Shown: one piece after another, positions 1-6,212 of the stretch | Numbering within the stretch: position 1 is the stretch's first letter | Layout of the letters: each line of letters begins with the position of its first letter | Assembly: GCA_903903935.1 (NCBI GenBank) | Contig: CAIVAX010000225.1 | Coordinates: forward strand, 1-6,732 | Length of the DNA: 6,732 nt | From: an uncultured Hyphomicrobiales bacterium | GTDB lineage: Bacteria; Pseudomonadota; Alphaproteobacteria; Rhizobiales; Beijerinckiaceae | Reading direction: 5' to 3' | Program-made: the position numbers and the translations under genes | Notes under the pieces: model-generated | The model's database searches: none | What the model saw: only the letters and a program-made list of their open reading frames with translations | What the model was told of the DNA's origin: nothing

Positions 1-922
1 CCTTACCATCGGAGACAGCTTGCGCCGAGTCTGAGACGCCATCGGTGACGAGCATCACAACTTTTTTTCTTAAGGGAGTGTTATATTCTTGTATCTTACT
101 TTTAAGCGAACTCAACGCACCTTGAAAATAAGTTCCGTTGTTATATTGAGGTATGGACAGATTCTGAACGCTTGAGAGCACTTTGTCATAATCGGTCGTT
201 AACTCGACCACCTCATTATATCCACTTGCAAAGGTATAAAGCCCGACACGCAAGATATCTTTGGAGTCAAAAGCTGTCGACTTCAATTGTGTCAATAAGC
301 TTGTTAACGCATCCTTCACAACATCAATTCGCAATTTATAACCCTTGCGCTGTGCCACAGCAATTGTATCGCCTGCGCCAGCAAAATGGCAGGCGAAATC
401 GCAATTGTCCATTTGAGGATCGGCATTCATCTTATTCTGGGTAGCCAGATCTGCACCCGTTGCCATGGATTGCGAAATATCGACTAACAACCAAAGATCG
501 ACAAGCTCAACTGTCTGGCTGCCCGCATAGGCTGTGGCTGTGCCATACAAGGACATATTACCCAATACGCTGGACAAAAGCGCGGAAGGCAGGCTGGCCC
601 TGTAAAAAAATTCGCCCTTCATCCCATCGGGGTTCACTTTCGTCGTCAAAGATGTTTCTGTTATATAAACACCCGGCGGGACCATGCCCATAAAGGTATT
701 TGTAGCAGCTGCTTTAGAGGCATTTTGCTGTTCCGATGCACTCAAGGCTCGTTTGTAGACACCGGGCGAAACAGATGCCAATGCAGCTGCATCTGCAGCA
801 TCTTGCAGGGTCGTCTGTACTTTATTGCCTTGAGTATAATTGACGGCCAAGCCAATAGCATAAAGCATGGGAACAGAGACAATCACAAAAATGATGGCAA
901 CAACACCATTTTCCTGCACCAT
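1..922 (-). CDS. TadE/TadG-type pilus assembly protein with VWA domain (partial, C-terminus outside window)
   Basis: The frame is open from 922 to the left edge, giving 307 residues. Residues 6-27 form one hydrophobic membrane segment after the typical E-N-G-x-V-A motif, and residues 36-50 (VQTTLQDAADAAALA) match the Tad-like N-terminal signature, as in putative Flp-pilus TadG proteins. A VWA domain follows with every visible MIDAS metal ligand: D148-x-S150-x-S152, T264 and D294 in a TDG motif. C174 and C178 form a CxxxC pair in the first VWA loop, possibly a disulphide outside the membrane. The family is tied to assembly of Tad/Flp pili in the cell envelope; its exact role is unsettled. The ATG at 922 has no Shine-Dalgarno sequence and an in-frame stop lies about 70 bases upstream, so either the leader is very short or the real N-terminus is in another frame (see 883-1044). 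The gene is AT-rich compared with its neighbours. The family call is firm; the start is not. Confidence 0.88.
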   Translation of the reverse strand, partial: MVQENGVVAIIFVIVSVPMLYAIGLAVNYTQGNKVQTTLQDAADAAALASVSPGVYKRALSASEQQNASKAAATNTFMGMVPPGVYITETSLTTKVNPDGMKGEFFYRASLPSALLSSVLGNMSLYGTATAYAGSQTVELVDLWLLVDISQSMATGADLATQNKMNADPQMDNCDFACHFAGAGDTIAVAQRKGYKLRIDVVKDALTSLLTQLKSTAFDSKDILRVGLYTFASGYNEVVELTTDYDKVLSSVQNLSIPQYNNGTYFQGALSSLKSKIQEYNTPLRKKVVMLVTDGVSDSAQAVSDGK

Positions 923-1044
923 GAAGCGATGAAGAAGAGATCGCGGCGTTGACCAAGAATATCTTTGGCTGATTGATCCTGCAAGGACTTATTAATAAAC
1001 ATCCCTGCCACCTTATCACTCATCTTGGACAACAACTCACGCAT
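883..1044 (-). other. Out-of-frame leader, possibly the detached N-terminus of the Tad/VWA protein
   Basis: A 53-codon frame starts at ATG 1044 and ends at a TGA at 883-885, overlapping the start of the Tad-like gene. An internal ATG at 1002 is preceded by AAGG at a usual ribosome-binding distance, which the ATG at 922 lacks. The frame encodes a basic, hydrophilic stretch ending GQRRDLFF. A single minus-one shift near 925-935 would join it to HRFMVQENGVVA and give a normal cytoplasmic leader before the membrane helix. This is inference: it could be a real frameshift, a sequencing error, or simply non-coding leader. Confidence 0.35.
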
Positions 1045-1047
1045 AGC

Positions 1048-1087
1048 TGACCCGCTAACACTTAAGAGAGATAGAGAACTCGGGTCA
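1048..1087. repeat. Inverted repeat TGACCCG / CGGGTCA just upstream of the Tad-like leader
   Basis: Perfect 7-bp arms lie at 1048-1054 and 1081-1087, 33 bases apart measured arm to arm, about three helical turns. The inner arm is 4 bases from the ATG at 1044 on the minus strand, so it could be an operator pair or a leader stem with a 26-base loop. A 7-bp pair at this spacing could also arise by chance. Confidence 0.4.
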
Positions 1088-1139
1088 TTGAAGCAGAAAA
1101 TTGTATCTTAAATCATAATAGTCCTGGTGTGAGCGCGCC

Positions 1140-1171
1140 TTAGGTCTTTAGGTCTTGTTTGCCATAAGACC
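1140..1171. repeat. Tandem octamer TTAGGTCT x2 overlapping a GGTCTT/AAGACC dyad
   Basis: TTAGGTCT occurs twice head to tail at 1140-1147 and 1148-1155. The second copy overlaps a 6-bp dyad, GGTCTT at 1151-1156 and AAGACC at 1166-1171, with a 9-base spacer. No T-run follows on either strand, so it does not read as a terminator. Function unknown. Confidence 0.4.
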
Positions 1172-1244
1172 AGAGACATCCCATCGGCAAAAAACGAATG
1201 AAACACCAAGGATCAAAGTTTTTTAAACTTAATTTATTTTAAGA

Positions 1245-2129
1245 TTATGCTGGAAAATAATCGGCCAACCAATCGCTGACAATTCGCCGCACACGGGCAT
1301 TGTTCTCGGCAAATAGAAAATGATCTGCATCAGCGAAGACATGCAATTCACTTGGCTGACCGGCCTTGGCAAACATATCGATCGATTGCTGTGTGGGCGT
1401 GACGGAATCTTGCGCTGCATGCAGAAGCAGGCAGGGGCGCAGCGCAATCGCGCCAATCACATCTTCGGCCCGAAAGTCAAACATGCTTTGCGCCGTCTCG
1501 GCGGTAAACATTTGTATAGAGCCTGGCATGATGCGCTCGCGCAAATGGGCGGGGATGGGCACAATCTCATAGCGCGGCACCATCAAGGATTGACCGGTTG
1601 AAGCGCGATGACGGCGGCCCTGCTCCAAGAGAGCGAGAAATTTGTCATAGGCCCCCACCTGTGCATGTTGAAGACGAAATTTATTTTCGCCATTGCCCCA
1701 GCCTGAAGAAGAGATCACAGCGCCAATGCGCTGATCAACGCCGCCGGCATAAACAGCTACAGCGCCACCAAAGCTCGAGCCCACAATTCCAATGCGCTTG
1801 GGATCGACATGAGATTGGCTGGCTTGCGGCTCGCTCGCAAGAAAGGTCAAAGCATTTTTCACATCGGCCACTTGCTCAAGGCAGATCAAATGGCCTGGCT
1901 CCCCCTCGCTCATTCCGCAGCCGCGCATATCAAAGCGCAAGGTGACATAGCCTAAAGCCTCCAGCATTGCGCAGGGCGTGAGCACGCTGGGCGTATCTTT
2001 ATGTCCACCAAAGCCATGCAGAACCAGAAAGGCCGCGCGGCGATCTTCTGGCGTAAGTCCGTCCGGCAAGCGGATCACACCGCTGAGGCGATAGCCATCG
2101 GAGTTGAAGCTGACATTATGTTCGCTCAT
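1245..2129 (-). CDS. Alpha/beta hydrolase, probable serine esterase/acylhydrolase
   Basis: This 294-residue single-domain alpha/beta-hydrolase shows the full catalytic set. The oxyanion-hole motif HGFGG is at 38-42, and FDMRGCGMSEG (about 66-76) is the usual loop after strand 4. The nucleophile elbow is G117-S-S119-F-G121 with S119 as nucleophile, the acid is D241 in the motif DSVTPT, and the base is H270 in DADHF. No signal peptide is seen, so it is likely cytosolic. Family members cut esters, thioesters or amides; the substrate cannot be read from sequence. It lies 27 bp downstream of the Ldh-family gene on the same strand with no terminator between them, so the two are probably co-transcribed. 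The ATG at 2129 has a weak purine-rich AGAGAGA before it, and homology-like sequence begins close to it. The family is certain; the role is open. Confidence 0.9.
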   Translation of the reverse strand: MSEHNVSFNSDGYRLSGVIRLPDGLTPEDRRAAFLVLHGFGGHKDTPSVLTPCAMLEALGYVTLRFDMRGCGMSEGEPGHLICLEQVADVKNALTFLASEPQASQSHVDPKRIGIVGSSFGGAVAVYAGGVDQRIGAVISSSGWGNGENKFRLQHAQVGAYDKFLALLEQGRRHRASTGQSLMVPRYEIVPIPAHLRERIMPGSIQMFTAETAQSMFDFRAEDVIGAIALRPCLLLHAAQDSVTPTQQSIDMFAKAGQPSELHVFADADHFLFAENNARVRRIVSDWLADYFPA

Positions 2130-2156
2130 CTGTGTCTCTCTGTTTGGCTTAAGGTC

Positions 2157-3206
2157 TCAATGCGTCTGCGGCAGAGGCAGGCCAACCGCTTGGGCGGCCT
2201 GTGTCAGATCGGCCCAGGCCGAAGGGCTCAAACTCAATCCCTCCGTGCTGTGGCGCGCGCGCTCGATCTGACTGCGCTCGCCGGGCAGACGGATCGGCTC
2301 AGCCCCGTCAATGGGAGGAAGCGCTGTGATGATTTTTACAAAGTCTTGCACATCGCGGGCAAATTCGTCCAAGGGACGGAATGCCGCCACATCCATCAAA
2401 ATCACATTGGCGTTTTGTGTATGTTGGCGCAGATGTTCAGGCCCCAAGATGCGATTCAAAATCGGTGCGCCTGCCAAAAGGCTGGCCAGACATTCAAACA
2501 TGAAAGAAAGACCAGAGCCTTTGGGTCCGGCAATGGGCAGCGGCGTGATGGCGCGTGTGGGGTCTTGCGTGGGATGCCCTTCATCATCGAGCGCCCAGCC
2601 TGCGAGGATCTGCAAGCCAGCCAGTTTCGCCTGGCGCAAGCGGCCCCAAGCTGCAACAGAGGTGGCCATATCCAGAACGATCGGCCCTTGCGGCCCGCCG
2701 GGCACGCCAATCGTCAAAGGCCCCGTAGCAAGGCTGGCAATGCGGGCGCCATGATAGGCCATATTGGGCACACCGCCGATCATGATGAGCGAAGCAAGAC
2801 CGCGCTGCGCGGCCCAATGCGCATAATAGCCAACGGCGCCTGTATGTGTGGTGTTGCTCACCAGAGCAAGGCCAATGCCCTGTGTGCGCACTAAAGGGTC
2901 CAATGCCTCAAGAGCGGCCATCATGGTTACGGGACCGGCGGCTTTGTGCCCATCCACTTTTAAGCATGAACCCAAAACAGGGGTAATCTGTGGGCTCGCC
3001 TTGGGGTCCATATCACCCCGATCAATAAAGCCTAAATAGCCGGGCAAACGGGTGACGCCATGCGAGGCAATGGAGCTGAGTTCCGCATAGAGGATCAGAT
3101 CAGCAATCTGATCAGCAGCCTTGGCCGCCATGCCGCGGGCTTTGAACAGCTGGCCAACAAAGTCATGCAAAGCTGCAACGCTGATGATCCGGCGCGCTTG
3201 CGTCAT
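2157..3206 (-). CDS. Ldh-family (malate/L-lactate dehydrogenase-like) NAD(P)-dependent oxidoreductase
   Basis: A 349-residue protein of the malate/L-sulfolactate dehydrogenase-like (Ldh_2) family, which has its own nucleotide-binding fold, not a classical Rossmann domain. Visible family motifs in order: S48-H-G-V-x-R53 with the following LPGY; N118-x-x-H121-x-G123 with YYA; VLDMATS at 177-183; and GPKGSGLSFMFE at 227-238. Relatives reduce or oxidise 2-oxo/2-hydroxyacids (malate, sulfolactate, ureidoglycolate) or reduce cyclic imines, so the substrate is not predictable. Two motifs are off-type: the usual TNP before the I-G-x-P strand reads ATGP here (160-163), and the usual lysine after DMATS is replaced by R189. 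The start is well supported by AGGGGG at 3211-3216, four bases before ATG. It is first in a probable operon with the alpha/beta hydrolase and diverges from the acyltransferase gene. Confidence 0.9.
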   Translation of the reverse strand: MTQARRIISVAALHDFVGQLFKARGMAAKAADQIADLILYAELSSIASHGVTRLPGYLGFIDRGDMDPKASPQITPVLGSCLKVDGHKAAGPVTMMAALEALDPLVRTQGIGLALVSNTTHTGAVGYYAHWAAQRGLASLIMIGGVPNMAYHGARIASLATGPLTIGVPGGPQGPIVLDMATSVAAWGRLRQAKLAGLQILAGWALDDEGHPTQDPTRAITPLPIAGPKGSGLSFMFECLASLLAGAPILNRILGPEHLRQHTQNANVILMDVAAFRPLDEFARDVQDFVKIITALPPIDGAEPIRLPGERSQIERARHSTEGLSLSPSAWADLTQAAQAVGLPLPQTH

Positions 3207-3380
3207 AATTCCCCCTGCCCCTTGGCCTGACTTGAGTTAGGCGCTTTGAGCATTTCTGAGCATGGAATAATCAGCTTGGCAATCGCTCCCCCTCGCAAAG
3301 CTGTGGCGAGATCACACTTGACTTGCTGGCCGGATGCACCCATCCAGCTTGGTCAATAGGAAATAAGTGGGACGAGCGCT
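3207..3380. promoter_or_regulatory. Divergent intergenic region between the Ldh-family and acyltransferase genes
   Basis: Both flanking genes must be transcribed outward from here. On the plus strand AATAAT at 3266-3271 is a fair -10 element, but no good -35 precedes it. GAGCAT is repeated at 3248-3253 and 3258-3263, exactly one helical turn apart, and could be a pair of half-sites. A longer hairpin is listed separately. The promoter assignments are guesses; only the repeats are seen directly. Confidence 0.35.
3318..3356 (+). repeat. Imperfect hairpin upstream of the acyltransferase start
   Basis: TTGAC (3318-3322) pairs with GTCAA (3352-3356), GCTGG (3325-3329) with CCAGC (3344-3348), and ATG (3334-3336) with CAT (3341-3343), leaving a CACC loop. 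An alternative inner pairing is GGATG with CATCC. The structure ends 24 bases before the GTG start and has no T-run, so it may be an operator or a leader structure and not a terminator. Confidence 0.45.
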
Positions 3381-4262
3381 GTGAGCCTTCGCGGCCTGAA
3401 ATACCGGCTTGAATATGGGCTATTCCGCCTTTTGGCCGGAGTGGCGGAACGCTTGCCGCTTGAAACAGCCTCGCAGCTGAGCGGCTGGCTGTGGCGACAC
3501 ATTGCCCCCGTTCTGGCCCGCCATCAACGCGCAGTGACTCATTTACGCCGTGCCTTTCCAGACAAGTCCGAACAAGACATCGAGCGCATTGTGCGCGACA
3601 TGTGGGAGAATTTGGGCCGCGTCTTTGCCGAGGGTTTTCATCTGCAGGAGATTGTTCACTCAGGCCGCATTGTCTTTGACAATCTTGATGAGCTCAAAGC
3701 GCTTGGGTTGGACAAGACCAGCCTGATCGCCTGCGCCGCCCATCTCGCCAATTGGGAGATAGGCGTGCAAATCGTGCATCAATTAGGCGGTCAACCGATG
3801 GGTATCTATCGGCGGCTCAAAAATCCTTTTGTCGATGAATATATCCATCGCATGCGCGCGCCCTTTTATCCCGGCGAGCTGCTCCACAGCGATTCCTCAA
3901 CAGGATTGAAGGCGGCGCGGCATCTCAAATCTGGTGGCAGTCTCGCCCTGCTGGCTGATCTGCGGGACCGACATGGACTGCTGATCCATTTCTTTGATCA
4001 GCCGGCCTATGCCTCGACCTTTCCGGCCCTGTTGGGCCGCAAACTTGGGCGCCAAATTCTGGCGGTGCACGTGATCCGCGAGGCGGGCGTGCGGTTTCGC
4101 ATCACAGGGCATGTGATCGCAATTCCGCATACAGCCAATGTTGAGGCGGATATGCAGCAAGCAACCATTGCGCTGCAGGCCAAATTAGAAGAGTTCATCA
4201 GACAGACGCCTGAGCAATGGATGTGGGCCCATCGGCGGTGGGAGCCCCGCAAATCGCCATAG
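3381..4262 (+). CDS. LpxL/HtrB-family lipid A (Kdo2-lipid IV-A) acyltransferase-like protein
   Basis: This 293-residue protein belongs to the bacterial lipid A biosynthesis acyltransferase family, which moves an acyl chain from acyl-ACP onto a lipid A precursor at the inner face of the inner membrane. The catalytic HX4E motif is H121-LANW-E126. Further family blocks are IYRRLKNPFVDEY at 142-154, LADLRDRHG at 191-199, FFDQPAYASTFPALLGRKLG at 204-223, and the C-terminal EQWMWAHRRW at 278-287. Residues 10-45 are moderately hydrophobic and probably anchor the protein. Length is normal for the family. The start is GTG; the upstream GGGACGAG is only a modest ribosome site. Exodeoxyribonuclease III begins 52 bp downstream on the same strand, so the pair may share a transcript. 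Which acyl chain and which position are used is unknown, and a role on another lipid (for example ornithine lipids) is not excluded. Confidence 0.88.
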   Translation: MSLRGLKYRLEYGLFRLLAGVAERLPLETASQLSGWLWRHIAPVLARHQRAVTHLRRAFPDKSEQDIERIVRDMWENLGRVFAEGFHLQEIVHSGRIVFDNLDELKALGLDKTSLIACAAHLANWEIGVQIVHQLGGQPMGIYRRLKNPFVDEYIHRMRAPFYPGELLHSDSSTGLKAARHLKSGGSLALLADLRDRHGLLIHFFDQPAYASTFPALLGRKLGRQILAVHVIREAGVRFRITGHVIAIPHTANVEADMQQATIALQAKLEEFIRQTPEQWMWAHRRWEPRKSP

Positions 4263-4314
4263 GGCGGAGGCTGAAAATAGCTTAGACTGGCCTCTCGATC
4301 AGGGAATCAGATCT

Positions 4315-5094
4315 ATGCGTATTGCGACCTGGAATATCAATTCGGTGCGGCAAAGGCTGGAGCATTTGCTCGCCTATCTTAAAGAGCAGTCGCCCGATGT
4401 GCTGTGCTTGCAAGAGATCAAATGTCAGGATGAGGCTTTTCCACGTCTGGAGATCGAAGCAGCTGGCTATAATGTCTATGTGCATGGCCAAAAGACCTTC
4501 AATGGCGTGGCTATTTTGAGCAAAAGCCCGGCGGAAGTGACACGCGGCCTGCCCGGCGATGATGAGGATCTGCAAGCTCGTTATATCGAAGCGATTGTGC
4601 CAACGGGCAAGAGCATTGTGCGGGTGGCCTCGATCTATCTGCCCAATGGCAATCCACCGCAGACAGACAAATACACTTATAAGCTCGCCTGGATGGATCG
4701 GCTGATTGCCCATGCCCGTCATTTGCTCAGCCTTGAAGAATGTCTGGTGCTCGCGGGTGATTATAATGTCATCCCCGAACCGCGCGATGCGCGTGATCCT
4801 GCCGCTTGGCAGCAGGATGCTTTATTCTTGCCGCAGACGCGCGCCAAATTTCGCGAGCTTCTCAATTTGGGTTTGAGCGATGCGCTGCGTGCTACCAGCG
4901 ATGCGGAGCGTCTCTATACATTCTGGGATTATCAGGCCGGGGCTTGGCAACGCGATAATGGCATTCGCATTGATCATCTTTTGCTCTCACCGCAAGCAGC
5001 CGATCACTTGGAAACGGTGATGATTGATAAATCGCTGCGCGCTTTGGAAAAGCCCTCTGATCATGTGCCTGTGCGCATTGATCTGAAGATTTAG
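4315..5094 (+). CDS. xth: Exodeoxyribonuclease III (AP endonuclease, EEP family)
   Basis: This 259-residue protein is full length for XthA-type enzymes. They cut DNA at abasic sites and remove 3' blocking groups and 3' nucleotides in base excision repair in the cytoplasm. Every catalytic motif is in place: TWNINS with N7; LQEIK with metal ligand E34; YLPNG with Y108; GDYNV with D149 and N151; the family signature TFWDYQAGAWQRDNGIRIDH (202-221) including D220; and SDH with D249 and H250. The ATG at 4315 follows CAGGGA at a normal distance, and the W-N motif at residues 6-7 fixes the start. It lies downstream of the acyltransferase gene and converges on the ExoR-like gene, with the two stop codons overlapping. 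The assignment is among the safest in the window. Confidence 0.96.
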   Translation: MRIATWNINSVRQRLEHLLAYLKEQSPDVLCLQEIKCQDEAFPRLEIEAAGYNVYVHGQKTFNGVAILSKSPAEVTRGLPGDDEDLQARYIEAIVPTGKSIVRVASIYLPNGNPPQTDKYTYKLAWMDRLIAHARHLLSLEECLVLAGDYNVIPEPRDARDPAAWQQDALFLPQTRAKFRELLNLGLSDALRATSDAERLYTFWDYQAGAWQRDNGIRIDHLLLSPQAADHLETVMIDKSLRALEKPSDHVPVRIDLKI

Positions 5095-6017
5095 CGGCGG
5101 TTTTGCGCCAGTGCCGATTGCTTCAAATGACCATCGAGATATTTGAGCGCCATTTCGCGATCCAAGGGGGCGGCGTCCTGCATGGCGGCCTGATAGGCCT
5201 CAATCACCCAGACATCTTGTTTGTCTCTTGAGGCTGCATCGCGGGCCAAAGTGAGCAACATCAAACCGCGGGCGCGCTGCGGGGCAATGCCCTCATGACC
5301 ATTGAATAATAATTTGCCGAGCAGGGCTTGCGAGGGCATATGGCTTTTCTCGGCCGCCGCTGACAACCATTTGATTGCCTGCATGGGATCTTTGGGCAGG
5401 CCCTCGCCTTCAAGATACATGCGCGCGAGATTAAATTGCGCTGCCGGATCCCCAAAATTCATCGCGGCATATTGGAACATTTCAAAGGCACGACCGGTGT
5501 CGCGTTTGAAGATCGAATTGGGAATGCCCTGCAGGCTATAGACGCCAATTGCAACAAAGGCATTTGCGATGAAGGGAATTTCACGCGCGGTGATTTCATC
5601 TTCATCAAGAGTTTCGACAATGCGGAAGAAATAATTATAGGCCTTGATGTCATCACGTGAAACGCCATCGCCATCGGCATACATGCGCCCGAGTTTCCAT
5701 TGCGCGACAGGTTGGCCACCATCAGCGGCATATTTCAGAGCTTCAAGCGAGGATTCGATTTCGCCAGCGCGATAAAGATCAATGCCATGTTGCTGCGCTT
5801 GTCTGGGGTTTTTGAAAACCGGCAAAGGAGCTTTGGCTGTGGCGGGATATTGTTGGCCATCGAGGGCATGCGCGAAATTGGACAGCGAGAGCGAACCAAA
5901 AAGCGAAAAGAGTGAGGCTAGGAAGGAACACAGAAAGGAGAGAGTTTTGAGACGGCAAGAGGAGCTACGAAAAGAGCATTTGCGAGCCCCCTCTTCACGC
6001 TCCAAACGCGGACTCAT
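5091..6017 (-). CDS. exoR: ExoR-like periplasmic Sel1-repeat protein
   Basis: From ATG 6017 this is 308 residues: a basic n-region, a hydrophobic core at about 25-46 and a probable signal-peptidase site AHA|LDG after residue 51, so the mature protein should be periplasmic. Sel1-type TPR repeats follow at roughly 89-124, 175-212 and 213-248. The pattern ALKYAADGG..WKLGRMYADGDGVSRDD, then GIPNS, FGDPAAQF and RGLMLLTLA, resembles rhizobial ExoR, the periplasmic inhibitor of the ExoS-ChvI two-component system controlling exopolysaccharide and motility. I chose 6017 because AGAGG at 6022-6026 precedes it and because the frame's first ATG (6113) would bury the signal peptide more than 50 residues deep and has CCTCCT, not AGGAGG, before it. 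The TAA at 5091-5093 overlaps the stop of exodeoxyribonuclease III. The Sel1 family is certain; ExoR orthology is probable but not shown, and no exoS or chvI gene is in view. Confidence 0.82.
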   Translation of the reverse strand: MSPRLEREEGARKCSFRSSSCRLKTLSFLCSFLASLFSLFGSLSLSNFAHALDGQQYPATAKAPLPVFKNPRQAQQHGIDLYRAGEIESSLEALKYAADGGQPVAQWKLGRMYADGDGVSRDDIKAYNYFFRIVETLDEDEITAREIPFIANAFVAIGVYSLQGIPNSIFKRDTGRAFEMFQYAAMNFGDPAAQFNLARMYLEGEGLPKDPMQAIKWLSAAAEKSHMPSQALLGKLLFNGHEGIAPQRARGLMLLTLARDAASRDKQDVWVIEAYQAAMQDAAPLDREMALKYLDGHLKQSALAQNRR

Positions 6018-6021
6018 CAGA

Positions 6022-6026
6022 CCTCT
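6022..6026 (-). promoter_or_regulatory. Ribosome binding site deciding the ExoR-like start
   Basis: AGAGG on the minus strand lies four bases before ATG 6017. The upstream in-frame ATGs at 6113, 6086 and 6062 have no comparable purine-rich sequence. It supports the shorter protein, whose signal peptide is then near its N-terminus. Confidence 0.55.
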
Positions 6027-6189
6027 ATCGATCAGACGGCTACCTAATTGACCCACCAGCATGACAATCCCGACGCTCGAACGCATGATCTGATCCGACA
6101 TTCCGCTTGCCATAGGAGGACGTGTTTGACCAGATCAACAAGCTCCCCATTTATGGCACAAACGCGGCAAAGAAGTGTGCTTGCTGGAG

Positions 6190-6210
6190 TGCCAAGTCAA
6201 TGATTTGGCA
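6190..6210. promoter_or_regulatory. Dyad TGCCAA-N9-TTGGCA, possible operator
   Basis: Perfect 6-bp arms lie at 6190-6195 and 6205-6210. The centre is about 21 bp, two helical turns, from the centre of the next dyad at 6213-6230, so the same face of the helix would carry both. Alone, arms of this length are unremarkable. Confidence 0.35.
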
Positions 6211-6212
6211 TC

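Larger units (their letters stand above)
1045..1244. other. Intergenic region between the hydrolase and Tad-like genes
   Basis: With the leader frame, about 320 bases separate the firmly supported coding regions. The stretch is AT-rich, especially 1205-1244. It should hold the end of the hydrolase transcript and the promoter of the Tad-like gene, both read leftward. On the minus strand a TACAAT hexamer (plus-strand ATTGTA near 1100-1105) could be a -10 element, but no convincing -35 lies 16-18 bases before it. A 6-bp AT-only dyad (AAGTTT/AAACTT) near 1216-1230 is too weak to call a terminator. Two small repeat structures are listed separately. I see no conserved coding frame here. Confidence 0.5.

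Noticed and set aside
172..952. Three plus-strand open frames of 75-90 codons
   Set aside because: They are antisense to the continuous Tad/VWA frame, which has a membrane helix and a full MIDAS metal site; their products look like non-coding translations.
1216..1230. AT-only hairpin after the hydrolase stop as an intrinsic terminator
   Set aside because: The stem is six A/T pairs with no G/C and no clear T-run in the correct direction, so it is unlikely to be stable enough.
2001..2894. A long plus-strand open frame of 297 codons opposite the hydrolase and oxidoreductase genes
   Set aside because: The minus strand carries conserved motifs of two known families across this interval. The plus-strand product is rich in Arg, His, Gln and Cys, with no recognisable domain, as expected for a GC-rich shadow frame.
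3207..3380. A small gene in the divergent intergenic region
   Set aside because: The ATG near 3262 meets a stop after two codons, and no other start gives a convincing frame.
4265..4300. GAGGC/GCCTC dyad between the acyltransferase and xth genes as a terminator
   Set aside because: The arms are only 5 bp with an 18-base loop and no T-run, so read-through into xth is more likely.
4282..4722. A minus-strand open frame of 146 codons opposite exodeoxyribonuclease III
   Set aside because: It lies opposite the conserved catalytic motifs of xth, and its product shows no family features.
5700..6051. Overlapping plus-strand frames rich in Glu, Lys and Arg
   Set aside because: They mirror the Ser/Phe/Leu-rich signal peptide of the ExoR-like gene on the other strand, and their charged composition follows from that.
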